A stretch of DNA of 64,000 bases from Mesorhizobium amorphae (GCF_014843845.1 NZ_JHQS01000060.1:124001-188000); one strand, 5' to 3'. Shown: positions 19,417 through 30,181, counted from the stretch's first letter. Numbers and translations are program-made. The notes: generated from the letters alone by a model not told the origin.

Positions 19417-20778
19417 ATGCGGCAGTTCAGGGGTTTTGTTCAGGCGTCCGGCGGCTTTGCCAGGGATCGTGGCGGAAACTTCGCCATCGTCTTCGGCTTT
19501 GCGGCGTCGGTGCTGGCGCTGGGCGTCGGCTTCGCAGTCAACGTCTCCCAACTCTACAACGCCAAATCGAGCCTGCAGGGCGTCGTCGACGCGGCGGTCA
19601 CCTCGACGGCACGCGATCTCACCACCGGCGTCATCAAGGAAGCCGATGCGAACAAGTCCGTGCAGGCCTTTCTCGATGCCAACAGCGCGGCCGGCATCCT
19701 GCAGGCCGACCAGATCGTTCTCGACAAATTGACGGTCGACAAGACGGCCAAGACCGTCCGGGCGGACGTCCATGCCGACGTCACGTTCTATTTCCCGCTG
19801 TTCAGCATGGGCGACATGCAGCGCGTGGGCGTCTCCACCACGGCACTTTATTCGGACAAGACGATCGAGGTGGCAATGATGCTCGATGTGACCGGATCGA
19901 TGGCCGGTCAAAAGATAAAGGACTTGAGGGCCGCCGCCGCAAATGCGGTCGACAGCTTCCTCGACAATCAGAACCAGGCCAACCCCAGGGTGCGGGTGTC
20001 GATCGTGCCCTACGCCAATTCGGTCAATGCCGGTTCGCTTGCGGAAAGCAGCGTCTATGTCGAAACCAAGGCCGGCCAACGCAAACAGGCTCCGGGCAAT
20101 GACGACCCGAAATATGTCGCGGCCTCGTCACGCCCGGACAATTGCGCCACCGAGCGCAAGGGCACCTATCAATATTCGGACGCCGGTCCCGACGTCAGCA
20201 TGGTCAATCGCGACTATTTCCTGTCGGACTTCGCAAAGAGCAGCCGCACGGCAGCTTGCCCGGCCGCTGCCCTGATGCCGCTGACGGCGGATGCCGATGC
20301 GCTGAAGAATGTCATCAAGACCTTTGCCGCCTCGGGCGGCACTGCCGGCCATATCGGCGTGCAATGGGCCTGGTACATGCTTTCCGAGAACTGGGGCAGC
20401 GTGATGATCGCTTCGCAGCGGCCGGCAAAGATGGACCCGAGAAAGGTCGCCAAGATCGCGATCCTGATGACCGACGGCGAGTTCAACCTGTCCTATTTCG
20501 ACGCCAGCAGCGTCGGCGAGGTCTACAACGACGCCGGCAAGGAACCGACCCGCACCGCGGCAAAGACACTGTGCGCCGCCATGCGCGACCAGGGCATCGA
20601 AATCTTCACCATCGGCTTCGACCTCCAGGAGAAGAACGCCAAGGCGACGCTGCGGGATTGCGCGAGCGCCGACACCGGCAGGATCAAGCACTTCTATCAG
20701 GCGGCCAACGGGGCCGAGCTCAACGCAGCATTCCTTGAAATCGCACGCAACATCGAGACGCTGACGATCAAGCGCTGA
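19417..20778 (+). CDS. TadG-like pilus-assembly protein with von Willebrand A domain
   Basis: The 453-residue protein has a short basic N-terminus (RDRGGNFAIVFGFAAS) followed by one membrane helix, the Tad/Flp-type TadE/TadG prepilin-like start. A vWA domain follows with a metal-site motif DVTGSM (Asp about 157) and LMTDGEFN. These proteins are membrane-anchored with the bulk in the periplasm and belong to tight-adherence systems, but no other tad gene is nearby, so it is an orphan copy. The start at 19417 is preceded by GGCGGAAAG. The preceding 290 bases hold no gene that I can support. Confidence 0.8.
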   Translation: MRQFRGFVQASGGFARDRGGNFAIVFGFAASVLALGVGFAVNVSQLYNAKSSLQGVVDAAVTSTARDLTTGVIKEADANKSVQAFLDANSAAGILQADQIVLDKLTVDKTAKTVRADVHADVTFYFPLFSMGDMQRVGVSTTALYSDKTIEVAMMLDVTGSMAGQKIKDLRAAAANAVDSFLDNQNQANPRVRVSIVPYANSVNAGSLAESSVYVETKAGQRKQAPGNDDPKYVAASSRPDNCATERKGTYQYSDAGPDVSMVNRDYFLSDFAKSSRTAACPAAALMPLTADADALKNVIKTFAASGGTAGHIGVQWAWYMLSENWGSVMIASQRPAKMDPRKVAKIAILMTDGEFNLSYFDASSVGEVYNDAGKEPTRTAAKTLCAAMRDQGIEIFTIGFDLQEKNAKATLRDCASADTGRIKHFYQAANGAELNAAFLEIARNIETLTIKR

Positions 20779-20811
20779 TCCGCCGACTTCGGGCAGGTCG
20801 TGGGAACGGAA

Positions 20812-20844
20812 AAGGCCGCCGCTTCTTTCGAAGCCGGCGGCCTT
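20812..20844 (+). terminator. Hairpin terminator after the TadG-like gene
   Basis: The AAGGCCGCCGCTTC arm pairs with GAAGCCGGCGGCCTT (one bulged base) around a TTTC loop. A short TTCCGTGTTTCC follows. It lies 34 bases past the stop and could also act on minus-strand transcripts. Confidence 0.6.
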
Positions 20845-20913
20845 CCGTGTTTCCGTCCATGGCGCGGTCTCTGGCGGTGATGCTGTCGCATCACCTGCCG
20901 CGCTTCTCGCGCC

Positions 20914-20985
20914 TTAACGGGAAGACTGCTTCCCGAAAGTGCAATCCGCTGAGGCCACGTTCTGGAAAACGAAATCACTCGACAT
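20914..20985 (-). CDS. Small ORF of 23 codons with an exceptionally strong ribosome-binding site
   Basis: On the minus strand the sequence GAAAGGAGGTGATCC lies before ATG 20985 with seven bases between GGAGG and the ATG. It is complementary to the whole conserved 16S rRNA 3' tail. The frame encodes MSSDFVFQNVASADC then TFGKQSSR and ends in TAA at 20914. A hairpin-like CACCC/GGGTG pair lies about 25 bases upstream. It is downstream of MOSC on the same strand, after about 100 bases. No family is recognised. It may be a real small protein, a peptide with a regulatory role, or a spurious signal. Confidence 0.45.
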   Translation of the reverse strand: MSSDFVFQNVASADCTFGKQSSR

Positions 20986-21082
20986 CGGATCACCTCCTTT
21001 CGATCTGTTGAACACACCCTCATGATGGGGTGCGTTGCAGCAAAAGACAAGACGCAGGTTTGAAAAAGCCAGAGGCGCCTTG

Positions 21083-21831
21083 TCAGACGAACCGCATCGG
21101 CGCGCCCACCTCGACCCGCCCCGGCCGGTCGACCGTGCAGTAGACGCCGAGATTGTGGGCGTTGTGGCGCACCAGGTTGCGCAGGATTCCGGGATCGTTG
21201 TCGAAACCGTCCTGGGCGATGATGGTGAAGCCGCAGCGGCGGCACGGCTCGGAGATCGTCAGCAGCAGGTCGCCGATCGCTAGCTTGCGGCCGATCCATT
21301 CCGTTTCGGGGAACGAGCCTTCGACCGGCTCCATGTCGACGACGATGTTGGGGCGGAAGCGGCGCGGGTCGGCGGCACCTTCCGGATGCAGTGCCTTCAG
21401 CCGCGCCAGCGAGGCGGTGGTCAGCAGATGGATGGGGTTCTTGACGTAGCGCTCCGCGGTCAGCGGGCCGGCATAGTCGGGCGCGGCGTTTTCGCGGCGG
21501 AACGGCCGGATCGAAGCTTCAAAGCCGAGAAAGGCGGAGATGGCGCGGTCGCTTTCGGCGCCGGGTGCAGCCAGCCAGTCGCCGTCGGGGAGGGCGATCT
21601 CCAGTTCGCGGTTGTTGGTCAGCCGGGTGCGGATCAACGGCACCTTGTGCCATTTCGCGTCGCGGTCGGGCCGTGCGATCTCATTGTCCGATCGATCGAC
21701 GAGGCCGAACATGCGGTCTCCGTCGATGCTTTCGGGGCCGACCGGGATCGCATCCAGGCGCTCGCCGGCGAGCGAACTCGCCGGATAGCGCCAGAGTTGG
21801 GCAACCGCACCCAGGGCAGCCTTGTCCTGTA

Positions 21832-21835
<4 letters not shown>
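21083..21835 (-). CDS. MOSC domain-containing protein
   Basis: The 250-residue protein has the N-terminal MOSC beta-barrel subdomain ([13 protein letters not shown], residues ~16-28) and the C-terminal MOSC domain with the conserved cysteine block [13 protein letters not shown] proteins relate to the sulphurase domain of molybdenum cofactor sulphurase and mARC, and handle sulphur on cofactors or reduce N-hydroxylated compounds. The exact reaction is not known for this protein. Its ATG overlaps the acs stop by ATGA, so it is translationally coupled to acs; a functional link is not obvious. Confidence 0.85.
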
Positions 21836-23787
<1,952 letters not shown>

Positions 23788-24090
23788 TTTTACTTCCCTC
23801 CCGAAACCAACGCGCCGGCTTGGGCGCCGGCGCCATCGCGGCGAAGCGGCCGCGAATTCGCGCGCATTATTAACAGTTCCACGATGACGGCAATATTAGA
23901 CGTTGGATTCGCGCGGCGGGATGCCGCAGGGGCATTGTCCGGCGCTGTCAGCACTCGACCATGGTCGCTGCTAACTGCATGTTTTCGCGCGGAAAACCCG
24001 GATACGATCAGGAAAAATCAATAGACAGTTAAATAACAAGGCGCACAATCTGATGTCGGGAGGAAAGGAGAATCGACCCAGGGGGCTGCA
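23788..24090. other. Divergent intergenic region between acs and usg
   Basis: About 300 bases without a gene. It is AT-rich near 23865-23905 and again at 24005-24050, which fits the divergent promoters of acs and usg. I did not find a convincing operator or a riboswitch-like structure. Confidence 0.4.
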
Positions 24091-24363
24091 ATGCATGACC
24101 ATTCCGAAATGGACCTGATGCTCAAAGGCTATGGCTTGACCACGGCCAAGATTCTTTATCATTTTCCCGATCATCCGCATCTGCTGCAGAGCTACATCTG
24201 GCAGGACTACGACATCGCCCCGAAATTCCCGGTGCTGATCCGCTTCATCGAGTTCTGGAAGACCAAGCTCGACGGCCCGCTGCATTCGGTGACCTATACG
24301 CACCAGAAGCTGATCGCGCCGAATGAGTGGCGCAAGGTCGACGGCGAGTTCGTGCTGCACTAG
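24091..24363 (+). CDS. usg: Usg family protein
   Basis: The 90-residue protein contains LKGYGLTTAKILYHFPDHP and LLQSYIWQDYDIAPKFPVL, the conserved blocks of the Usg family (about 80-95 residues, common in alphaproteobacteria). The name comes from a gene next to a tryptophan cluster; the function is unknown. A purine-rich GGGAGGAAAGGAG lies about 20 bases upstream and AGGGGG lies five bases before the ATG. It stands alone. Confidence 0.85.
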   Translation: MHDHSEMDLMLKGYGLTTAKILYHFPDHPHLLQSYIWQDYDIAPKFPVLIRFIEFWKTKLDGPLHSVTYTHQKLIAPNEWRKVDGEFVLH

Positions 24364-24438
24364 GGTCAAAACCCGATGTTCGACCGATAAGTCCGGCGGT
24401 CCGTCGAACGCCGGCCGTTGGACAGACGGATGCTGAGC

Positions 24439-24943
24439 ATGTCCTCCACCTTCATTGTCAGGCGCGCCATGCTGGAGGACGAGCCCGGGGCGAGTGAGAT
24501 GCTGCGTGAGTCCTACCCCGGCTCGATGCGCACATCGTACGATCCGGCCGTTCTTGATGCTGCGCTGCCTTTGATCACCCGCGCAAACCCGGCGCTGCTT
24601 TCTGCCGGCACCTACTATCTCGCGGTAGACGACATCGACATTGCTGTTGGCGGCGGCGGTTGGTCGTGGGAACGGCCCGGAAGTTCTGAAGTGACACCCG
24701 GACTCGCGCATATCCGCCATTTCGCCACTCGTCCCGAATGGTTGGGCCGCGGGGTTGGGAGCGCGCTTTACGGCCGGTGCGAAGAAGATGCACGGTGGTC
24801 GGGCGCGCCGTTTCGAATGCCACGCAAGCCTCAACGCGGAGGGGTTCTATTCGGCGTTGGGCTTCAGGTCGATGGGGCGGATCGAAGTGCGCATCGGCCC
24901 TGGGCCGATGTTGCCCTGCATCCTGATGGAACGAGCCATTTGA
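24439..24943 (+). pseudogene. GNAT acetyltransferase interrupted by a one-base frameshift
   Basis: The first frame (from ATG 24439) encodes an N-terminal GNAT region with HIRHFATRPEWLGRGVGSAL, the acetyl-CoA-binding V/RxxGxG/A motif. Around 24791-24809 the frame must shift by one base; the next frame then gives RRFECHASLNAEGFYSALGF and a normal C-terminus ending at TGA 24943. A one-base insertion in CGGTGGTCGGG would explain it. Without repair the first frame runs on to 25032 with a non-homologous, low-quality tail. It is either a recent pseudogene or a sequencing error. Convergent with the aldo-keto reductase gene. Confidence 0.75.
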
Positions 24944-24958
24944 CAGCGAAGGGTACGG

Positions 24959-25993
24959 TCACACCGCCGGCAGGCTCAACCGGGCAAAACCTTCCTGACG
25001 GCGATAGGGGAAGTAGGGATAGGGCGCGGTGACTTCGCTTGCCGCGTCGAGTTTCTTGATCTGCTCTGGCGTCAGCGACCAGCCGACGGCGCCGAGGTTC
25101 TGGCGCAATTGCTCCTCGTTGCGGGCGCCGATGATGACCGATGAAACGGTCGGGCGTTGCAAGAGCCAGTTGATGGCGATCTGCGGCACGGTCTTGCCGG
25201 TTTCGGCAGCCACAGCGTCGAGCGCCTCGACCACCTTGAAAAGGTGTTCGTCCTCGACCGGCGGCCCAAAGCTCGCGGTATCGTGCAGCCGGCTCTTTTC
25301 CGGCAAGGGCTGGCCGCGGCGGATCTTGCCGGTCAGGCGGCCCCAGCCGAGCGGGCTCCACACCAGCGCGCCGACGCCCTGGTCGAGGCCGAGCGGCATC
25401 AGCTCCCATTCATAGTCGCGCCCGACCAACGAATAATAGACCTGATGGGCGACGTAGCGCGGGTAGCCGTGCCTGTCGGCGAGGCCGAGCGATTTCATCA
25501 CCTGCCAGCCGGAGAAATTGGAGACGCCGACATAGCGCAATTTGCCGGTGCGCACGAGGTCGTCCAGCGTCGACAGCACCTCCTCGATCGGCGTGCCGGC
25601 ATCGAAGGCATGCAGTTGCAACAGATCGATGTAGTCGGTGCCGAGACGCTTTAGCGCGCTCTCCACCGCCTTGATCAGCCGCGATCGCGAGGAACCGTAG
25701 TCGGCTGGCCCATCGCCCATCGGCAGCGAGGTTTTCGTCGAGATCAGCACGGCGTCGCGGCGGCCCTTGATGGCCTGCCCGAGCACCTCTTCGGAAGCGC
25801 CATTCGAATAGACGTCGGCGGTGTCGAAGAGATTGACGCCGGCCTCGAGGCAGATGTCGACCAGCCGCCGTGCTTCGCTGGCGTCGCTGTTACCCCAGGC
25901 GCCGAACAGCGGCCCCGAGCCGCCGAAGGTGCCGGCACCGAATGAAAGCACGGGGACCTTCAGGCCCGATGCGCCAAGATGTCGATAGTCCAT
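24959..25993 (-). CDS. Aldo-keto reductase
   Basis: The 344-residue TIM-barrel oxidoreductase uses NADPH to reduce aldehydes or ketones. Visible family features are FDTADVYSNGASEEVLG (catalytic Asp and Tyr), the lysine in ISTKTS, LQLHAFD for the catalytic His region, and a C-terminal SVIIGARNEEQL cofactor-binding loop. The substrate is unknown. The ATG at 25993 follows AAGGAG at a good distance; a longer frame to 26284 has an arginine/glycine-rich, shadow-like N-terminus and is rejected. It lies 44 bases after the MFS gene on the same strand, so the two are probably one operon. Confidence 0.88.
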   Translation of the reverse strand: MDYRHLGASGLKVPVLSFGAGTFGGSGPLFGAWGNSDASEARRLVDICLEAGVNLFDTADVYSNGASEEVLGQAIKGRRDAVLISTKTSLPMGDGPADYGSSRSRLIKAVESALKRLGTDYIDLLQLHAFDAGTPIEEVLSTLDDLVRTGKLRYVGVSNFSGWQVMKSLGLADRHGYPRYVAHQVYYSLVGRDYEWELMPLGLDQGVGALVWSPLGWGRLTGKIRRGQPLPEKSRLHDTASFGPPVEDEHLFKVVEALDAVAAETGKTVPQIAINWLLQRPTVSSVIIGARNEEQLRQNLGAVGWSLTPEQIKKLDAASEVTAPYPYFPYRRQEGFARLSLPAV

Positions 25994-26037
25994 TTTCTTG
26001 CTCCTTGTGAGGTCGAAGGGGTGTTGTTCGAGGATCG

Positions 26038-27219
26038 TCACGAGCGGGCGGATGCCGGTTCGCCAAGCGCCGGGTTGTGATCGAGGCGCAGCGCCAGTGC
26101 GGCCACGCCGAGCGCCGAAAGCGGCAGCAAGGCCGCGACCCAGGTGACGGCGCCGAGGCCGGGGCCGTGGGCGATCACCACGCCACCCAGCCACGCGCCT
26201 GCGGCGTTGCCGAGATTGAAGGCGGCGATGTTGAAGGACGAGGCGAGGCTCTGGCCAGCGCCGTCGGCCTTTTCCAGCACCCACATCTGCAGCGGCGCCA
26301 CGGTGGCAAAAGCGGCGGCGCCGAGCAGGCCGACATAGAGGACGGCCGTCACCTGATTGTGCAGAGTGAGGGTCATGGTGGCGAGCACCAGTGCCAGCAG
26401 GACGAGGCTACCGAGCACGGCCGGCACCAGCCAGCGGTCGGCTGCCTTGCCGCCGATGAGATTGCCGGCAATGAGGCCGCCGCCGAAGACGAGCAGGATC
26501 GGCGACACCGCCGCCTCGCCAAAGCCGCTGATCTCGGTGAGCAACGGGGCGATGTAGGTGAAGACGGCGAACACGCCGGCATAGCCAAGCACGGTGGTGG
26601 CGAAGCCGAGCAATACCGGTGCGCGGGCAAGGACGGCGAGATCGGCGCTGAGCTTGCTCTTCTCCGGCTCCGCCTGGCCGCGCGGTACCAGAAGGAGAAT
26701 GATGGCGAAGGCAGCGAGCCCGACCAAGGTCACCGCCCAGAAGGTCGCGCGCCAGCCGAGGGCCTGGCCGAGCCAGGTGCCGAAGGGAACGCCGAGGATG
26801 TTGGCGATGGTGAGCCCCGTGAACATCAGGGCTATCGCCGACGCCTTCTTGTTGGGCGCGACCAGCCCGGTCGCCACGACCGAGCCGACGCCGAAGAAGG
26901 TGCCGTGGGCAAAGGCGGTGAGCACGCGGGCGCCCATCAGCGTCCAGTAGTCGGGGGCTAAAGCGCAGGCGAGATTGCCGATGGTGAAGATCGCCATCAG
27001 CACCAGAAGCACGGTCTTGCGCGGCCAGCGGCCGGTGGCGATGGTCAGGAGCGGTGCGCCGATGACGACGCCCAGCGCATAGCCGGAAATGAGCTGGCCG
27101 GCGGCCGAGATCGAGACACCGAGATCGATGCTGACGTCGATGAGCAGGCCCATGATGACGAATTCGGTAACGCCGATGCCGAAGGCGCCGGCGGCAAGGG
27201 CATAGAGAGCAAGAGGCAT
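26038..27219 (-). CDS. MFS transporter, DHA1/AraJ-like
   Basis: The 393-residue membrane protein has about 12 hydrophobic segments and starts MPLALYALAAGAFGIGVTEF, the typical opening of AraJ/YdhP-like drug:H+ antiporter-1 proteins. Substrates in this group include arabinose-like sugars and drugs; none can be assigned here. The ATG at 27219 is chosen because the upstream extension is basic and not hydrophobic. It is divergent from the LysR gene, which is the likely regulator, and upstream of the aldo-keto reductase. Confidence 0.85.
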   Translation of the reverse strand: MPLALYALAAGAFGIGVTEFVIMGLLIDVSIDLGVSISAAGQLISGYALGVVIGAPLLTIATGRWPRKTVLLVLMAIFTIGNLACALAPDYWTLMGARVLTAFAHGTFFGVGSVVATGLVAPNKKASAIALMFTGLTIANILGVPFGTWLGQALGWRATFWAVTLVGLAAFAIILLLVPRGQAEPEKSKLSADLAVLARAPVLLGFATTVLGYAGVFAVFTYIAPLLTEISGFGEAAVSPILLVFGGGLIAGNLIGGKAADRWLVPAVLGSLVLLALVLATMTLTLHNQVTAVLYVGLLGAAAFATVAPLQMWVLEKADGAGQSLASSFNIAAFNLGNAAGAWLGGVVIAHGPGLGAVTWVAALLPLSALGVAALALRLDHNPALGEPASARS

Positions 27220-27324
27220 GGCGATCGTCCTGTTGGTCGCGGAAGGACGCCTGTCGCCGCGTCCCGACCTGGAAGATCGTGTCGCAACCAACTGTGAACC
27301 AGTCTTGCTTTGGGCATACTTTCT

Positions 27325-27339
27325 GTGAAATAGATTCAC
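27325..27339. promoter_or_regulatory. Inverted repeat in the LysR/MFS divergent region, possible operator
   Basis: GTGAA and TTCAC are separated by five bases. The site ends three bases before the LysR ATG. A second GTGAA stands at about 27293. LysR-type sites often take a T-N11-A form, so the repeat could be the autoregulatory site; this is inference. Confidence 0.4.
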
Positions 27340-27341
27340 GA

Positions 27342-28247
27342 ATGGCGAGGCCGGAGATAAACCGATCTGGAGAGATCGAAGTGTTCGTCCGCGTCGTCGA
27401 GGCGGGCAGCTTTTCGGCTGCGGCGCGGGCACTGCGCATGACGCCGTCGGCGGTGAGCAAGCTGATCGCGCGGCTGGAGGCCCGGCTTGGCGCACGCCTC
27501 ATCAGCCGCTCGACGCGGCGGCTGCAGCTCACACCGGAGGGCATTGCCTTCCATGACAGCGGCGTGCGCATCCTGGCCGACATGGCGGCGGCCGAGCGTG
27601 AGACGGCGGCGGGCGCTGCGCCGCGTGGCCTGCTGCGGGTCAACAGCTATGTACCCTTCGGCCAGCACCGGCTGATCCCGCTGCTACCGCGCTTCCTCGA
27701 ACGTTATCCCGAGATCTCGGTCGACCTTGTGCTGACCGACCATGTCATCGACCTGATGGAGGAGCGCGCCGATGTCGCCATCCGCGCCGGGCCGCTCGGC
27801 GAATCGCGGCTGGTGGCGCGCAAGCTCGGGCAAAGCCGGACAGTCGTGGTCGCCGCGCCGTCCTATCTCGAACGGCATGGCACGCCTCGGACATCAGCCG
27901 ATCTCGACCGCCACAACCGGATGGGCTTCCGCTTCTCGCGCCATATCGACGGCTGGCCCTTTGTCGATAGAGCCGGCCTGTCGACAGTCGTCTCGACCAC
28001 GGGAAACGCACTGGTCGGCGACGGCGAGGCGATGCGGCTAATGGCGCTTGCAGGCGCGGGCATCGCCCGGCTGGCGCGTTGGCATGTGGAGCAGGACATC
28101 GCCGCCGGGCGGCTGGTGCCATTGCTGGAGGCGTTCAATCCCGGTGATGAGGAGCTGACGCACGCCGTCTATGTCGGCCAAGGCAAGCATCTGCCGGCGC
28201 GGGTGCGGGCCTTTCTCGATTTTCTGGTCGAGACCGTGCGGCTCTGA
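27342..28247 (+). CDS. LysR-family transcriptional regulator
   Basis: The 301-residue protein has an N-terminal winged helix-turn-helix (EIEVFVRVVEAGSFSAAARAL, about residues 10-32, and the SAVSKLIARLE recognition helix) and a C-terminal periplasmic-binding-like effector domain. It is the YafC/DsdC-type branch, with AVSKLIARLEARLGARL. ATG 27342 is preferred over an upstream start that would add a cysteine-containing leader without family match. Divergence from the MFS/aldo-keto reductase pair suggests it controls that operon and itself. The inducer is unknown. Confidence 0.88.
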   Translation: MARPEINRSGEIEVFVRVVEAGSFSAAARALRMTPSAVSKLIARLEARLGARLISRSTRRLQLTPEGIAFHDSGVRILADMAAAERETAAGAAPRGLLRVNSYVPFGQHRLIPLLPRFLERYPEISVDLVLTDHVIDLMEERADVAIRAGPLGESRLVARKLGQSRTVVVAAPSYLERHGTPRTSADLDRHNRMGFRFSRHIDGWPFVDRAGLSTVVSTTGNALVGDGEAMRLMALAGAGIARLARWHVEQDIAAGRLVPLLEAFNPGDEELTHAVYVGQGKHLPARVRAFLDFLVETVRL

Positions 28248-28287
28248 AGGACGTTCGGGAGCCGATGGCTCTCGGGATGGCTGTTGC

Positions 28288-29337
28288 TTACGCCTTCGGT
28301 GCGAACGGCGCCGGGCGGCGGCCTGCCGCCTGCCGCTCCAACATCCAGCCGGGATATTCGGCTGGCAGCGCGCTCACCTCGTCCAGCCTGGCCAGATCGT
28401 CGGCGTCGAGCTTCAGCTCTGTCGCGGCAAGGTTCTGCTCTAGCTGCTCCATGCGGCTGGCACCGATGATGACGCTCATCACGAAGGGTTTTGCCAGCAC
28501 ATAGCCGAGCGCCACCGTGGCGACGCTGACATCATGCCTTTTGGCAACCCCGCGCATGACAGCGACGGCGGCCCAGGCGCGGTCCTCGTTGACCGGCGGG
28601 AAATTGAAGGAGGCGCGGCGGCCCTCGCCATTGCCGGGCGCGCCGGGACCATACTTGCCGGAGAGCAGGCCGCCGGCCATCGGCGACCAGACCATCAGGC
28701 CGAGTTTTTCCTCGGCGAGCAGCGGCACGATCTCGCGTTCGAGGTCGCGGCCGGCGATGGAATAATAGGATTGCACGGTCTCGAAGCGGGCAAAGCCCTT
28801 GCGCTCGGCGATGCCCAGCGCCTTGGCGATACGCCAGGCCTGCCAGTTCGAGACGCCGACGTAACGCACCTTGCCACTGGAGACGAGATCGTCGAGCGCC
28901 CGCAGCGTCTCGTCGATCGGCGTCACCGCATCGGTGCCGTGCAGCTGGTAGAGGTCGATATGGTCGAGCTGCAGCCGCTCGAGACTGGCATCGACCGAAT
29001 CCATGATATGGCCGCGCGAGGAGCCGCGCTGGTTCGGGCCGCCGCCCATGGCGCCGTGGACCTTGCTGGCGATAACCACGTCCGACCTGTTGACGCCGAG
29101 ATTTTTCAGCGACTGGCCGAGCAGTTTTTCGGACTCACCGAACGAATAGACGTCGGCCGTGTCGAAGAAATTGACGCCCGCGGCTATGGACCGGCCGACG
29201 ATCTCGTCGACACCCTTCTGGTTCAGGCTGGCGATCAGGCCCCATTGGGCGTTTTCGCCGGCGGCGCCGAAGGTCATGGTGCCGAGGCAAAGTTCGGAGA
29301 CGAACATCCCCGTATTTCCGAGTTGATTGTAGCGCAT
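28288..29337 (-). CDS. Aldo-keto reductase (second copy, different subgroup)
   Basis: The 349-residue TIM-barrel NADPH-dependent reductase shows the family blocks FFDTADVYSFGESE (Asp/Tyr), IASKVHGAMGG (Lys), DLYQLHGTD (His) and SVIIGASRMEQLEQNL (cofactor loop). It is only moderately similar to the copy at 24959. It is convergent with the LysR gene, and its own upstream region carries a perfect inverted repeat (29380-29394). The substrate is unknown. Confidence 0.88.
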   Translation of the reverse strand: MRYNQLGNTGMFVSELCLGTMTFGAAGENAQWGLIASLNQKGVDEIVGRSIAAGVNFFDTADVYSFGESEKLLGQSLKNLGVNRSDVVIASKVHGAMGGGPNQRGSSRGHIMDSVDASLERLQLDHIDLYQLHGTDAVTPIDETLRALDDLVSSGKVRYVGVSNWQAWRIAKALGIAERKGFARFETVQSYYSIAGRDLEREIVPLLAEEKLGLMVWSPMAGGLLSGKYGPGAPGNGEGRRASFNFPPVNEDRAWAAVAVMRGVAKRHDVSVATVALGYVLAKPFVMSVIIGASRMEQLEQNLAATELKLDADDLARLDEVSALPAEYPGWMLERQAAGRRPAPFAPKA

Positions 29338-29379
29338 GGTGGCGGCTCCGGGAGATTTGGTGATGACGTCCGAAAAATA

Positions 29380-29394
29380 GGAACGGTACGTTCC
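29380..29394. promoter_or_regulatory. GGAACG-GTA-CGTTCC palindrome, probable TetR-type operator
   Basis: A perfect 6-bp inverted repeat with a three-base centre lies 43 bases upstream of the aldo-keto reductase ATG. Short GC-rich repeats of this spacing are typical of TetR-family operators. No TetR gene is encoded nearby, so the regulator would act in trans. Confidence 0.5.
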
Positions 29395-29443
29395 GTTTCA
29401 AGCGCTGGCGCAATTGCACTGTTGGGATTGGCTCAAGCTTCTG

Positions 29444-30106
29444 CTAGCGGCTGCCGAAGATGGCGGAGCCGACCCTGACGCTGGTGGCGCCGAAGGCGAT
29501 GGCCGTCTCGTAATCGCCGGACATGCCCATCGACAGTTTTGCGACACCGGCTTCCTTGCTGAGCTTCTCCAGCAGGGCAAAATGCGGGCCGGGATTCTCG
29601 TCGGCCGGCGGGATGCACATCAGGCCTTCGATGGCGAGGCCGTGAACCTCGCGGCAACGGGCGACGAAGGCGACGGCCTCGCGCGGCTCGATGCCTGCCT
29701 TCTGCGGCTCCGAGCCGGTGTTGACCTGCATGTGGAGCCTTGGTGTCCGGCCCTGCCGGGCGATCTCCTTGGCAAGTTCGACCGCGATCTTCTCGCGATC
29801 GATCGTCTCGATGACGTCGAACAGGGCGACTGCTTCCTTCGCCTTGTTCGACTGCAGCGGACCGATGAGGTGCAGTTCGATTTCCGGGAATGCTGCCTTC
29901 AGCGCCGGCCATTTGGCTTGTGCTTCCTGCACGCGGTTCTCGCCGAAGACGTGTTGGCCGGCCTCGATCACCGGACGGATATCGGCGGCTTCGAAGGTTT
30001 TCGACACCGCGACCAGCGTCACCGCACCGGCATCTCGCCCGGCCTCGCGCTCGGCGGCGGCGATCCGCACCTTGACGGCAAAAAGCTGTTCGACGGCGTT
30101 CGCCAT
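29444..30106 (-). CDS. YggS family pyridoxal-5'-phosphate homeostasis protein
   Basis: The 220-residue PLP-binding protein has the catalytic-type lysine in VAVSKTFEA (Lys36), HLIGPLQSNKAK and FGATSVRVGSAIFG, all diagnostic of YggS/PROSC. Such proteins bind PLP in a TIM barrel and adjust its free concentration; they have no known enzymatic reaction. The ATG at 30106 is the family start; a longer frame to 30193 is an upstream extension with no homologous content. It is divergent from leuS, with about 150 bases between the starts. Confidence 0.9.
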   Translation of the reverse strand: MANAVEQLFAVKVRIAAAEREAGRDAGAVTLVAVSKTFEAADIRPVIEAGQHVFGENRVQEAQAKWPALKAAFPEIELHLIGPLQSNKAKEAVALFDVIETIDREKIAVELAKEIARQGRTPRLHMQVNTGSEPQKAGIEPREAVAFVARCREVHGLAIEGLMCIPPADENPGPHFALLEKLSKEAGVAKLSMGMSGDYETAIAFGATSVRVGSAIFGSR

Positions 30107-30152
30107 GCCTAAATCCTGCCTGTCTTTATCGCTCTCGGCCGGATCGCCGCAG

Positions 30153-30181
30153 TTGACGGGTCCGGCAATCCATGGTGAACA
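30153..30181 (+). promoter_or_regulatory. Possible leuS promoter
   Basis: TTGACG (30153-30158) and TGAACA (30176-30181) are separated by 17 bases, about 73 bases before the leuS ATG. The -35 matches sigma-70 well; the -10 is poor. Low certainty. Confidence 0.3.

Noticed and set aside
20986-21001. GGATCACCTCCTTTC as a fragment of a 16S rRNA gene
   Set aside because: The match is only the short 3' tail; sequence on both sides does not match rRNA. On the minus strand it is better read as a Shine-Dalgarno sequence ahead of the small ORF.
26038-27495. Longer MFS start at 27495
   Set aside because: The added segment is basic and would displace the first membrane helix; ATG 27219 fits the family.
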